Positions 25,000 to 36,577 of a stretch of DNA of 64,000 bases are shown here, piece after piece (position 1 is the stretch's first letter; every line of letters begins with the position of its first letter). The notes under the pieces are model-generated. The model did no database searches. It saw only the letters and a program-made list of their open reading frames with translations, and was not told the DNA's origin. The DNA is from Reticulitermes lucifugus. Taxonomy: Eukaryota > Arthropoda > Insecta > Blattodea > Rhinotermitidae. The translations under genes and the position numbers were made by a program. Location of the stretch: the NCBI GenBank assembly GCA_026260175.1, contig JAKCWW010000499.1, positions 44,136-108,135 of the forward strand, given 5' to 3'.

Positions 25000-26940
25000 T
25001 CCATTTCTACACAGTCCGAAAACTGCGTAATTGATATTGAGACTTCACAGCACAAGGAAATTCTTCTTAAGCAGCTGCTTGCCCTTTTTCAACGAAATAC
25101 TAATTTCATCTGTGATACATGTTTTTGAATATAAAGAGACAGAGAGAGAAGAAACAATCTCAATTACTGAAGACAAAATAACGTTTAAAAACAACGCGAA
25201 ACTTTGTTGGGATATACATGCCTGACCTGTTACAGAAAATTTTCATCTGGGCGAAAATTAATATGAAGTTTATGTTTTGCAGCAATCGATATACATAGAG
25301 AACTTCACCTTGCGGCTCGTAGCAACATACCCAAGAAACCTGGGGCATTGAAACGGTGTTCTTGAGTTGCTGATAATGAAATTGCAGTGTAGAGGTTAAC
25401 TTTCAAGAAGAAAGAGTAAGGGAAAGAAGAAAACGTACCCCGGGGGAAGGTGATGAAGAGAATGTTTCTTTTCTTGTCACCGTCAGCACCCCCTTTGCTC
25501 CTTAGTATTTCTTTCTTCTAACCGTATCTAGTAGACAGAATTGTGAAAGGGAATGTGCAAAATTTCTCCGTCTTCTCTCATCCAGTGAAAACTTATAAAG
25601 CCTGCATAAGGTTGACAGGGCACGATATAAAGAATGATGGCGCTGTGAAAAGAGAAAAGAAATTCAGGACCGTGCAGAAGAGAAAGATTCATTTGGGGGG
25701 AGAGAGACACGGGCGCAGAGATTCGTCTACATATTTTTAAATTTATATGCCAAGATTTCTTCACAAGACTGTTTCACACTGTGTGAAATCCTATTTTACC
25801 CCTTTCGTACAACATTCTCAGTTCATTTCTTGATTCTTGTACCCCCGTATTTTCATACCCATTTTTATGAAACTTGTGATTCATGAGGCAGTGTATTTAT
25901 TCGTTTTAAACAAACACAGACTACGGCGTTGCCAATTCCACACTGACATTGACTTTTCTTTCTCTTTTTCAACATAGATTATTCTGTATTATCAAACAAT
26001 TTTTAACTCTTCATAGCCCTAGTGTCTTGGCAGATACAGAGGCAAGTGACCATTTCTCTATCGTCGCTGCCTTTTCATACGTTATTCAAACAGATTATTC
26101 TCGTCAGCCGAGCCAATTCGCAGGCCAGCATGTATGATCATTTGTTTAAGATGCAGGCTTGCAGCGAGATAAGCAAAGTAGCAGAAGCTAGGTTCCTTTT
26201 ATTTGAAAAATAATTTCCGGGACTCGTGTCCTGAAACAAATTTGGCACTTTTCAACAAAATAAATAATTCATACAATATGTATACTCACATTTATTCTCT
26301 CCTACCATGCAAAATTCCACGTGAACACCCAGTTTTATTTATAAGTTTTGTTATAACATCGATACATTTTCTGACCCTCTGTTCAAGATAATGTCATCGC
26401 ATCACCCTCGACATTATTAAGCCATGAATGGTCGTTAAATAGAATCGCTAAGAAAGCGAGCAACAAAATATGGAGACAAAAACATTAATCTAGTAATAAG
26501 AAATGTGGAAAATGACTGTTAGAGAAATTTCGAATAAACCGCTACTTCGCAGGAGACGAGAGCGTGGAGGATGGGAGTATGAAAGCGGCACTGATATGCT
26601 GATCAGAGCAGAATCCTGCGCTAGAAGTAACGTCATGCAGACTGCGGTCGCACGACCTGACAGCACCAACAATTTATTCTCTCGCGTTTTTGGGACGTCT
26701 GGTCCCTTGGCAAATCTGTCCGATTCCGTCGCTTGGTTTGTAGTCTGATCTAAAGCCGACAAGCAGCAAAATATTATACAGTTTTTATTTAAAAAAAAAA
26801 GCCTTTTTAAGACTTTAGTTTTACTGATCCGCCAGCTTACTACAGGTTGGATTTAGTCATACGGCCACAGGTCTTCCATTTTCCGTACTGATAATTTTAT
26901 GAGGATGATGCAGTTGATATATAAGGAAATCCAATACCTT
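25000..26940. other. Intronic stretch without recognised genes
   Basis: Frames of 60-90 codons on both strands are unrecognised and mutually overlapping. I see no transposon ends or RNA genes. Confidence 0.5.
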
Positions 26941-27010
26941 CACGTCTAACGTGTTTGTTTCCTGGGCTTATTCAGCGTTTGCATTTGGAGACGGGAATGA
27001 AATTTGGGCC

Positions 27011-27301
27011 GATCCCGGTGGCCGCATTGTCCAAGGTGTGGGTCTGCGGCTGCTCGCTTATTGGGATTGCGGGTTCGAATCCCGCTGGTGGCATAGGTGC
27101 CTGTCTCTTGTGAACACTATGTGTTGTGCAGGTAGAGGTCTCTGCGACGGGCCAATCCCTCGTCCAGAGAGTCCTACCTAGTGACTGTGTGTGTGTGTGT
27201 GCCACTGAGTGTGATCAAAATGAAACAGTAACCCTCTGCACCTACAATAATTAGGTAGAATAGGTCAGAATAAGAAAGAAAGACAGAAAGAAAGAAAGAA
27301 G
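27011..27301 (+). mobile_element. SINE family B copy
   Basis: The head is cgatcccggtggccgcattg, then gtgggtctgcggctgctcgc, a B-box (cgggttcgaatcccgctg), then gtgcctgtctcttgtgaac, gaggtctctgcgacgggcc and cgtccagagagtcctacc. A (GT)n run at 27187-27202 follows, and the copy ends in a (GAAA)n tail at 27270-27300. The 3' simple-repeat tail is typical of LINE-mobilised SINEs. Confidence 0.85.
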
Positions 27302-28540
27302 TGGTATGTCATTATGTTTGGTTACTTTTTACCATTTAGTTGCGTGACAAACTATATTGTGTCTGCGCTAAAATCATCTTTATTTGTCATTATTTCTTCT
27401 CCTTGTTTTTAAGATCCTAGTTTTGAAACTCGGCGTTGAGACCGGCTACACTCATTTCTGTCGAACACGCCTACTCAAGTGACTTCTAGGTAAATGATAT
27501 CAATGTAAGGTCATCTGCTTTTGCATCCTCCAGAATTAATTGTTCTCTTCAGGCATGTCATTTCATGTTTTGTCAGGTTTTATTTGGAAAAGTTGTTAAA
27601 GGAATTAAGAAACAGAAGCAATTTTGTTTTTCAAAGACATATCGCCGTATTCTTGAATGTCTAACAAAGTACCAATAAATACATCTCAGGACCCCTTTTA
27701 TTCAATTTGTTGATTAGTCTGACATATTTTGAACCTGTAGGCCCATTTTTCAAGTACTCCCACTGAGGTTTCAACGATAACTGTTAATGGCATACGACAA
27801 CTCATCTTGTGATCTCTAACATTTTTAGTTAAAATTTGCAGATATTTAAATAGTGCACAATAAAATATGAAACACGTGAATGAAATTAGTAATATTCTGT
27901 TACAGTAGTTCTTCTCACTTGTGTACTTTAGGAACCACAAAATAAATTATATTGTGCCATCAGCACTTAACTGTGGAAGCCCAATAATTCTGATGAATAT
28001 GAAGCCCTTCAAAATAAGTCTGTAGGCTCGAAACCTGTCAGGTTTATTGAGTGGTGGAACAAAGAGAATTCTGAGTTGCATTTCATGGTATTTGGTCAAA
28101 CAAACAAAACTAACTCTGAAATTTAGAATTAGGGTGGAATTGTGTATCCTGTCACTGTCACTGTAGGATCGTACATTCCCTGATACTATTTTAACCTTTG
28201 ATTTCATTTAAGTACTCCAATAATTGAAGGAATTATGAGGTTAATGCATTGCATCATATGGACATATATTTCTGTCGGCTCTGACATTTCTACTCTCATT
28301 CACTAGGGCCACAATATAATGCGGTTTACAAACTACATGTTTTTACAGCGTAACAAATAGAATTTTCAAGGTGCCAAGCCTCCAGCACATGTGGGATTAA
28401 AAGGTGCGTATGTGGTTTGCCTGCAGAGGATTGTGATAATGTAATCCATTTGGCATATTCTTCAAGACTTACACAGATCATTACATTAGTCTGGGTGTGT
28501 TTTGTGACGAATGACAACAGCGTTTTGACCCTCAAGTGTA

Positions 28541-28586
28541 GGCAGACCTACGCCTTAGACCGCACGGCCACCGGGATCGGCTGTGG
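28541..28586 (-). mobile_element. SINE family B, head-only fragment
   Basis: On the minus strand it reads gatcccggtggccgtgcggt, then ctaaggcgtaggtctgc, which is the first 40 or so bases of family B including the A-box. Homology stops there. A truncation that keeps the 5' head but loses the body is unusual for a LINE-mobilised element. Confidence 0.65.
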
Positions 28587-29164
28587 ACCCTGTGTATTTC
28601 AACAGATATTTAGTTTCGAAGTTTGTAAGGATACAAAAATAAATGGTGAATAAGGCACAAGCCTTTGGATGCTGTAATTGAAATAAACTACGTCTGGCAT
28701 TCGAACCAACGACCTCTAAAATAAAGTCTTATGTTATACTGCCGTATTACATGTTCTAAAAATTATATTCCAAAATTAGCCAAAAGGCAGCTAATGTGGT
28801 AACACATGTTGGATTTCCCAATGGGATTTTGCCCTTGTTCGTTATTCCATAAGCTCTGTACTTTAATATAGATTTCCATTCCACTACTCAGTAATTTGCG
28901 GATCATAATGACGTAGCTCCTCTCGTTTATGTGGCATTAATTACTTTCAGCAATTCAAGAGAGTTTACACTGCAGCTAGTTTGAAGCCGGAATAAAGCGA
29001 ATGAAGTAGCTTACCGAGAATCTGGGCTGATAAGAAGATGAAACCGTAATTATTGAGATCAGAGGCGTTATGGAAAATTGAAACAAGCATTCAATATTGG
29101 TAAGGTGATAATCGCCAAGTTTGTCAAGCAATTCCTGCCGTTTGTGGAATCTGAAGGTTATCTT

Positions 29165-29310
29165 ATTGACAAGGGCAGTCGAATAGCGTTTGTGAGATCT
29201 GACGTTCTGACAACGGGATTCCTGTAGGTTCTAGTCTTGTGGGATGTTACATGGTGTCTATTGGTAAAGAGTAACGCACCTTTCCAAGGACCGTAATACC
29301 TTTATCGTGG
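29165..29310 (+). repeat. Unclassified repeat shared with 560-735
   Basis: It opens with gacaagggcagtcgaatagc and closes near ccgtaatacctttatc, the same order as at 560-735. The intervening sequence is diverged. Confidence 0.35.
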
Positions 29311-29374
29311 GGTTCAAACATTCTAGACAGAGGAATGCTTGGCTCTAAATATAAAGACACTACCATCTTCCAAG

Positions 29375-29545
29375 TTGACTCAGCCTCTAACAGGAATGAG
29401 TACCAGGAATATTTCCTGGGGGGTAAAGGCGCACGGTGCGTAGGGCTGACAACACTACCACCTTCATGTGCCGATTGTCTAGAAATCTGGGAGCCTCAAC
29501 CTCCTGGAACCCTAAGGGCCTGTCCAGGCCTGTAATGGGATTGCT
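29375..29545 (+). mobile_element. SINE family C-related 3' half
   Basis: It starts at gactcagcctctaacagg and shares aatgagtaccaggaatat with 17395-17450. It then shows the part lost in the gap there: ccgattgtctagaaatctgg, gagcctcaacctcctggaac and ctgtccaggcctgtaatggg, ending in a poly-T run. The 5' tRNA-like head is absent. Confidence 0.7.
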
Positions 29546-30863
29546 TTTTTTTTACTATCCTTCCAAACGTCCCTAAGAATTCATCAGTCGACACGGCGTA
29601 ACTTCGCTGGAGACTTGAATCTTCAATACTGTCCATGCTTAAAGTAATTTCCATAATTTTGGATTAATTAAGCCTGTATTTGTAAAAGTTATTTTCCATA
29701 CGAGTGAAAGGAAGTGCTGGCAGAGGTTTCCAAATATATGTCTATAATCATTCATTCTTCGGCATTCGAAGTAGGAGCAGTCGGTATTTCAGTCACAATC
29801 TTGGGCCTCAGGCCGTCTGTAATATGCAAATATGTGATCAGAAGATGTAAATATTATTTACATTAAATGTGTGACTATGTGCCGAGAACTGTAATATCGA
29901 TAGCAGTGACTGAATCACTTTAATCCCTTACATAAACCACCGCAAGTAAAATATTTTACAGTAAATTAATAAAGTTTAAACGTTAGGGCTCTGACGTGTA
30001 CGCCTACTGAGTAGTTCACGTACAGTACTTTGTTGGCATTACAAGGCGCGTTTGATTTTTTATTCACAAAAACATGTGAGGGGTTTTAATGTTTTACAGC
30101 GCTTTTCGCTAAGTTTTTTTAGTCATACTGATGAGAATAATCCCTCACGAACACATTCTTATCGCATTTATTAGCTGTCACATTTCTCACTTACAGATGT
30201 AAGAAATGCGTAGATATTATTGCTGAGTCGCACTGCCAACATTGTAAACGAAAACACAGAACCTATAGGAAACATGTTAAAGTAAGCGAAAACGTACATG
30301 CACGTACCGAGTGGGAAATATGGAGACTTTTTTAAACAAATCTTGAATAAAGCTACCATTACAGAATTTTATATAATTCGTGCAGTCATTTTTTCAAGAG
30401 CGGTATTTCTGAAATCCTGTTATTATCAAAATACAGCATGTACCGAAAGTTTATAGAGAATTAGATTAAAGTATTAAACTGTAACAACCAGCCTATTCAT
30501 CCTCACGGGAAAACTTTCAAACCATCGCATAAAAATGAGGCAATATTAGGTTTCAGTACCATATTTATGCATGCAATTGATATACGTGGTGTGTGTATAT
30601 TGTGTCTCCACGCAGATATAATGAACGCGAAATCAATACTGATATACAGCAAAGCAGTAGAAAGTGATGCATTATGTATTTGTACATTGGGCCCAATTCA
30701 CGCGTTGCACTGTGTAACGGTTTGTGGGGGAAAAAATGAATTTATTTATGTTATGTCTGTGGTTACAAATCCCTCGCCTGTACATATTACACAAAATATT
30801 TCTATAGAGAGCCTATTTCTAAAGTAGAAAAGCCGATTCTTCAGTCTTTCTTACTTTATTCCG

Positions 30864-30894
30864 TTCTTTCTTTCTTTCTTTTGTTCTTTCTTTT
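30864..30894. repeat. (CTTT)n-like microsatellite
   Basis: Directly visible TTTC repeats with one GT interruption, just upstream of a LINE fragment. Confidence 0.8.
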
Positions 30895-30937
30895 ACGCTT
30901 TGTCGCTTTTTTGTTCCCAACATGTTTCATGGCTAAC

Positions 30938-31155
30938 TGAATTGGTCACATCTTGCGCAGAAACTGCCTTCTGAAACACGTGATTGAAGGAATGTTAGAA
31001 GGAAGGATAGAAATGACGGGANNNNNNNNNNNNNNNNNNNNNNNNNNNNNNNNNNNNNNNNNNNNNNNNNNNNNNNNNTCGCACCCTGTGGAGATCTCGC
31101 TTTGGAAGAGGCTACGGACCTGTCATAAGACAGACTACAGAGTGAATGAATGTTT
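30938..31155 (+). mobile_element. LINE reverse-transcriptase C-terminal fragment, interrupted by a gap
   Basis: In frame the sequence before the gap gives ILRRNCLLKHVIEG then MLEGRIEMTG. After the gap a different frame gives RSRFGRGYGPVIRQTTE then stop. These match the C-terminal end of an insect non-LTR endonuclease/reverse-transcriptase family in which the two words are separated by a basic GRRGRRR-type stretch, here hidden by the N run. This is another LINE family than the copies with the MNLRVP tail. The element is 5'-truncated: nothing similar precedes 30938. Confidence 0.75.
31022..31078. other. Assembly gap, 57 N
   Basis: The run of N is inside a LINE coding remnant. The missing part should encode the basic linker between GRIEMTG and the RTLWRSRFG word. 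Confidence 0.98.
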
Positions 31156-31314
31156 CATGGTTTACGTATGTTAAGTCTGTCCTGTACTGCGGCTTCACCT
31201 CAACTCACCACTGGGAGCTACATGACGTGGGGAGAGAAGCAAAATGAGTCTGTTGATGGGAGTAAAGCACTGTTGGTGGTGATGATGACGATTGTAATAA
31301 TAATTGTTTATATT

Positions 31315-31378
31315 TTCAATAATTAAACCAAAAATGCACTTTATTTCTTACGTATGTTTTGTTGGTTTAATTATTGAA
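31315..31378. repeat. Perfect 17-bp inverted repeat, hairpin
   Basis: Arm 31315-31331 (ttcaataattaaaccaa) and arm 31362-31378 (ttggtttaattattgaa) are exact complements separated by 30 bases. One bulged base allows a few more pairs toward the loop. I do not recognise it as a known miRNA or transposon end. Confidence 0.85.
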
Positions 31379-31934
31379 TGTTATCAAAATGCATGGTGAA
31401 CACAATGTAAAATGTTTGTATTTTATTTAATGCTGTTTTCAGTAGCTGAGGATATAGCAGATTGTCCCATGTCTTTTGGTCAATGCTGCAGGATCTACAC
31501 TTAATTCCAGAGGTAATTGTGAGTCTAAAATATTATTATATTGTCAGGCGAGTGTCAGATATCGAAATTACAAATATCGTATGAACATGGTTGCTATTTG
31601 CAAACGTTTCTGATGTAATGGTAGTTGAAGTGTAGGCGATGCGCTCAAGCGTGGACGTATTCATGTAATTTTACAATGTCAGTAGAGCGTGAGACAGCAA
31701 AGATTGCAGTCAGTTCGTGCTGTGAGGAGTGTACGGTAATACGTAGCTGAATACTTGCCGTTTCTCCTTGAACAATGCAGGTATAAGGATTTTTGTATGT
31801 CTTTTGTAACGGTAACACCACCGGTGCTGTTGAATACGTCCGATCACTCATCGACGTGTGTTCGCTCGTGTTGACCACTACCTTCGAGAAAAGGGGCTGC
31901 TTTTCGATTGGAGGCTGCCGTTCTGAACTTCAAG

Positions 31935-32660
31935 TACAATGAAATGGAGGAAGGGGAAAATGTAATTGACATGGTTCAACGAGGTCCACGAACTAGTACA
32001 CAAAGAATTATCGCCTGTCTGAATGTTCCTCGCTTGAGAGTCTTGTGAACCTTGCGTACTCTACAGGTTTGTATCCGTAAAGTATGCAGCTCATTTAGCG
32101 TCTTGAACGTGTGGGCATGGGTAGCTGGTTGGAATGCTGCCATTGGATTGATGCTAACCCACAAATTATTCGTACCATTTTTTTTACACACGATGCCCAT
32201 TTTACCCGCATTGGAGTCAAAAATACCGGAAAATCCTATGTTTGGGATCATCATAATTCACACTGAACTGTCGAAAGTAATTACCAACAAACCTTTTCCG
32301 TAAACATGTGGTAGCCAGCTGATTGGACCTCATCTTCCCGCATCGTCTTGAAGGTAATTTGTACGTCAACATCTTGCAACATGATCTGCCTGCCCTCTTA
32401 AAGGCAGTTCCTGTGTGAACACGACCTCACACGTGCTAACAACATGGCGGAGCATCCACTCATTTCAGTTGGCTCCTCACACAGTGTCTAGATCAGCAAT
32501 TTCCTAACCGATGGATCGGTCGTGGCGGTGCGCAGAATTGGCCACGGCGGTCACCGGATCTGAACTCGTTAGATTGTCATGCGTGACGTAATTTAAAGCC
32601 ATGGTCTATGCATGCAAAATGATTCATTGGAATGAGTAATCAACATAAGAAGGATAAAAA
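31935..32660 (+). pseudogene. Tc1/mariner (IS630-like) transposase pseudogene
   Basis: Pieces of one transposase appear in order in shifting frames: MVQRGPRTSTQRII, RLRVL, then THFTR-type HFTRIGVKNTGKSYVW, then PHLPASS/GNLYVNILQHDLPA, then TRPHTC-type, HFS, and near the end FPNRWIGRGG followed by RRSPDLNSLD. The RSPDLN(P)LD word before FYLWG is the classic C-terminal catalytic signature of this DDE family. Stops and at least three frameshifts (for example at the tga at 32047-32049 and the tag at 32312-32314) show it is dead. The same family recurs near 35.5 and 52.0 kb. Confidence 0.8.
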
Positions 32661-33569
32661 AGAGAAATAGGGAAACATGCTTAAGATTGGAAGAATCTAT
32701 TAAGAATACGTCCCTTTTTACGAACCAGCATAACATGTCTAAGCAGTGAGGATGATTATAGTACTGGATGTGACATTATGAGAGGTGATAATTAGTTTAC
32801 ATTGAGTAAGCTTCTGAAGGAGAGAATAAAACTCAGACAAGAACAGTAGATCCCTTTTAAAGAATCTCGTGGCCGATAGTGGTTGAGCAGCAAGGCATGA
32901 TCCATAAATTTATATTTCGTTCAACAGAAATAATTATAGTCCTTGGAAACTACACTGATTATTCACAGACTGAGTATTCATTACAAAATATGGAACCATT
33001 TACAAGCCGGTTGAAGGAAGAGGTTTCTAATACTCGTGCTGCATAACCCAATAATGCGTGAATTAAATTCAGTTGCATTAAAACACAGCGTATATCACGA
33101 TATGGAATACATTATCACATATACACCGTTTTCTGTTTGTGTTCTCACACTGACTCCCACTAAATGTTGAACGTGCTATATCGTGAATGCATTCAGATAT
33201 GTTTGTGAACACAAATCAGCTTGTAGCAGACTTCGACAGTTATTAACTTTGAGATATAAAACAATAGATTCTGAATTCTGATTTCTGTTTTGGTGCAAAG
33301 TCCAGTGGATATAAACACTACATTGATTTGTTTGTGTTGTAAATTAATTATGTCCAGTTTGATTCGTCTAAAAAAACAAACGTGCACCCACTACAGTTTA
33401 ATTTTAAGCTCGTTCGAGGGAGTTGAGCTAGTGTAAAACCAAACAGGCAATATTTCTGTCGTAAATGAAAAGCGAAATTTTAAAACTAGTATAGAACAAC
33501 CAGTTTTACATTTATATGATCACAATTAGAGCTTCATGTAATATTTGTTGTGGTAGTTATTCTGTGTGC

Positions 33570-33832
33570 CGATACCGGTGGCTGTGCGGTCTAGGGCGTA
33601 GACTTGCGGTCGCTCGATTGTTAGGAATGCGGGTTCGAAACCCGCTAAGGGCATGGATGTTCGTCTCTTGTGTTTGACGTGTGTTGTGTGGGCAGCGGCC
33701 TCTGCGACGAGCTGATCGCTCGTTCAGAGAATTCCTACCGGGTGTGTGTGTCTAATTGTATGTGATCTAGAAGCCTCAACAACGAGGCGGCCTAGGCCCG
33801 ACTTGGGCTGTTGCGCCACAGAAAGAAAGAAT
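33570..33832 (+). mobile_element. SINE family B copy
   Basis: The head gataccggtggctgtgcgg and tctagggcgtagacttgcgg precedes a B-box (cgggttcgaaacccgc). The body has tgttcgtctcttgtgtttg, ggcctctgcgacgagctg and cgttcagagaattcctacc. The tail is gcggcctaggcccgacttgg and gttgcgccacagaaagaaag. Confidence 0.85.
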
Positions 33833-34784
33833 AATGTTGTGTGTTTCTTTAACGTAATTTTGTGGAAATGATATACTTGTGCGAGATTGAGGTTGTTGCA
33901 GCTGTGGCTTTAAAAATATTGTTCTCCGGGATTTGATGACGTGTAGACTGATATAAATGTACCAAGGTTATGGAGGAACATAATACTTCCTGTTCAGAGT
34001 TGAAGAGTGTACCGTGAAGAAGGAGCCTTAGGTTTCTCCGATATATTAGTAAATTCTTATCAGACATTCCTGAAGGCAGTATTCTCCACTACTGAAGTAG
34101 TCTGATATATTTTGATGTTCATTCCTTGTAACTTCTTTAAATCTTAAAGGCTACTTCTTGGTATACTTACCGCTACGTTTAGAATTAAGAACTTTGCATT
34201 TCCCCACATACTTTTATTTATGTTCCACGTGATTCATACAGAAGTAGCCATAACATCACTATAAAACATTACCCAATTACACCTTCTAATGGAAGCACTC
34301 TGTGTCTTCTGTGCAGCGGGAACTATATATTGTCATATAATGTAGGCTCATTTCAGTCTTCAAAATGTTAGTGGACTTTTATTACTTTTTATTTAAGGAT
34401 GATACAAGTAGCTCAGAATAGACAGCATCAAATGGTATGACAATTAATGAATAATGAAATCGAAAAGCAGAAGACAGGATAAACTAATACTTCAATTAAA
34501 TAACTCGTCGTATAGCACAACGTCATGCAAGCAGTGACGATGGTAGGAACCGAGTCTGACTTAAATTTAGATAGTATTCCGTATATACTTGGAGATACCA
34601 AGACAACGACTAGTTACAGTCAGGAAAATAGGTCTCAAACAAGACACTAAAATTACGTCCTGAGTTCGTCAGAATTGTTATTGCTTGAGATATCCTGCTT
34701 GCTGCGTTAGTGGAGATTATTAACCTTTTAAGCCTATTAACTAACAAACTAACTAATTATATGCAAAAAAGACTTCTTTAAAAG

Positions 34785-34905
34785 CTAATGGTTCCTCATC
34801 TATTCGAAAAATTCCCGTTATTTTTATGGAACTCGAAGGTTTATTATCGTGTCCACAATAGGTTACCAATTTTCCTTCCTAATCCATTCCAACGCCCTAC
34901 CATAG
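34785..34905 (-). mobile_element. LINE 3'-end fragment
   Basis: On the minus strand one frame reads ALEWIRKENW, then after a stop PIVDTIINLRVP, stop, REFFE. This is a mutated version of the WIxLAQDRDRWRxxVNxxMNLRVP tail found intact near 55.0 kb. Only the 3' end is present. Confidence 0.5.
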
Positions 34906-35329
34906 TATTGCTTTCAGATCGATTTCAGTATTATTCTTTCTTTATTACACACGTTTAATTGAAGCATTAAATCAGTAGTGCCAAGACCATGTTGAGAAGG
35001 CAGTAAGTAGTCCCTCGAATGCTCAAGGAAACATCCATATTTTATAAAAACTTGGAAGTGCATTGCCTTTGACACAGTAGTCCGCTACTGGACCTATTTG
35101 TGAATGAAGACTGTATAATGTTACAAAATATGTTATTTTTTTTACGTTGGGGGGTTGTTACCTTTTCGCCCTAAACGCAACTTGCATGCATACCCTTTGT
35201 CGGTTATCTGTGTCTTTTTATATAATATTTTCGGAATTAACTTCTATATCTACTTGGTGTAAAAATAATTTTTATAAAATTTCAGGGGATGTAGGGGGGT
35301 CAGATGTGAACGCTCTGAGGCAGCGAAAG

Positions 35330-35745
35330 TGTGGTCTGGAATGTCACCTTCATACAGCAATCGGCGTCCGTACTGTTACGGTAAAGTACGCAATCCGCGC
35401 ATGTGGTTCAAGCAAGATGATGTCCCGGCCCATTTTACGCTTGCTGTTAGAAACCATCGGGACGCATCATTTCGTGATCGTTGGATTGGCGGGGGAGGTG
35501 TCGCCTAGCCACCGCCATAACCTAACCTGGCCCCGCTTGACTTAATCCTTCGGGGTCACCTCAAGAGTCTCATTTACGAGACCCCCGTGGGAACAGCAGA
35601 GGATGTGGTGGTTAGAATTGTAGCTCCACATGAAACTATTCAGATATGCCAGGGATCTTCGAAAGGGTGCGCCTGAACAAGGTGCGTCGCTGCAATGACC
35701 GCAATGAAGTCAGTGGCCGCGATTTCGAACAGCTTTTGGGAATTA
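35330..35745 (+). pseudogene. Tc1/mariner (IS630-like) transposase, C-terminal pseudogene
   Basis: The reading frame gives MWFKQDDVPAHFTLAVRNH then DASFRDRWIGGGGVA, stop, and after a few bases APLDLILRGHLKSLIYETP followed by VGTAEDVVVRI, HETIQ, GSSKGC and CNDRNEVSGRDFEQLL-type words in another frame. These are the DGAPAHFS, RWIGRGGP, LDFxLWGHLK and C-terminal ACxxVxGxHFExLL blocks of the same transposase seen near 32 kb. The N-terminal half is missing. Frameshifts and a stop make it nonfunctional. The copy sits about 480 bp to the left of the Ig exon at 36224. Confidence 0.8.
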
Positions 35746-35779
35746 ATTGAAGATAATACCATTATAAATACAACAATCA

Positions 35780-36130
35780 ATGCACAACCAATATGCATTT
35801 ATGAAAATGAAACGAAAAATTAAAAAACGCTCATCTCCGAAAACGGGCTCTCGCGCGTTGCCTACTTTCCCAGCCTTCCTGACGTCGAAGTCAGAATTAA
35901 GGAGGTTACCGAAACACACGGTCGCTGTTTCAAACTGCTGCCACTTGACACAGCCCTTCAACGTCTGGAATTTCGTAAAATCTATTCAGTAACATCCTGT
36001 ATAGGCCGTCTGCTCCATCCGCAACCTGCTTATAGTGCGTGCAGTGACAAATAACAGAAACCAACTTAAAAAACGGTGAAACGGGCATATGGAGAAACCA
36101 ATCGGCACATTTTTTAAGTTCTTCATTTCA
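35780..36130. other. Sequence between transposase remnant and Ig exon
   Basis: Overlapping short frames occur on both strands but no recognised domain. It could include the 3' noncoding end of the neighbouring transposon, since GC content and frame openness are higher than in surrounding intron. No terminal inverted repeat could be paired. Confidence 0.3.
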
Positions 36131-36223
36131 AACGCACCAAAGTCAAATGGTTACGCAGCTTATAGCTGAACATGAACATCTGAAATGAGCGTTCATCAGT
36201 GGAAACTTTGCTGTCGAGTTTAC

Positions 36224-36321
36224 CTTGTAAGTGGCAAGATCGTCGACTACGCAGGTCAGCGTTGCTTCTCGTCCCACGGGCACAGTCACGTTGCTGATTG
36301 GTTCGCCAAACTTGGGCACAT
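36224..36321 (-). CDS. DIP/lachesin-like gene, exon encoding the N-terminal third of Ig domain 1
   Basis: This internal exon of 98 bp has two bases of a split codon and then 32 full codons. On the minus strand it is preceded by a pyrimidine-rich acceptor ending ttttacag and followed by a donor gtaaac. It enters in phase 1 and leaves in phase 0, which matches the phase-0 start of the exon at 4003. The peptide runs from VPKFGEPISNVTVPVGREA through TLTCVVDDLATYK. The C in TLTC is the first Ig cysteine, and the VPVGREATLTC segment is the classic A'/B strand of Ig1 in DIP/lachesin-like proteins. Joined with VAWLRV of the next exon it completes a normal Ig1 domain of about 100 residues with both cysteines and the core tryptophan. 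Upstream exons (start codon, signal peptide) are expected to the right but were not found. An antisense family A SINE begins about 260 bp to the right. Confidence 0.9.
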
Positions 36322-36577
36322 CTGTAAAATAACACGGGTGAAACATTACTTATCCGTGGGTTTTCCAGCTGCAGACAGTCGTAAAGTTGCAAATTTGAAA
36401 GGAATTTGCATGCGGGAACTAAAATTTACACAAATGAGACCAATCAAGTTCGTTATTTGCACGAAAGAAGTTCTGAACAGAAACACCACAGGGGTTTACA
36501 AAATCGATTCCACCGTTTTATGCACGCAGTTTTATTCGCTGTGTAGAGTGAACAAACAATTACTAAGCGGTGTTATG

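Larger units (their letters stand above)
4004..36223 (-). other. 32.2 kb intron splitting Ig domain 1 of the DIP-like gene
   Basis: This is the interval between the two Ig1 exons, bounded by the donor at 36223-36222 (gt on the minus strand) and the acceptor ag at 4005-4004. The phases on both sides agree (0/0). Its content is almost entirely repeats and unrecognised AT-rich sequence: SINE families A, B and C, LINE 3' ends, a hammerhead-like foldback near 9.2 kb, a pogo-like MITE at 12.4 kb, and two transposase pseudogenes near 32 and 35.5 kb. I saw no further Ig-type exon in it, so it is one long intron rather than several. Long introns inside neuronal Ig genes are typical of large insect genomes. 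Confidence 0.8.

Noticed and set aside
30118-30150. CTGATGAGAATAATCCC followed by CACGAAC, looking like another hammerhead core.
   Set aside because: The GAAA box is GAAC, stem II does not pair well, and flanks do not match the repeat family.
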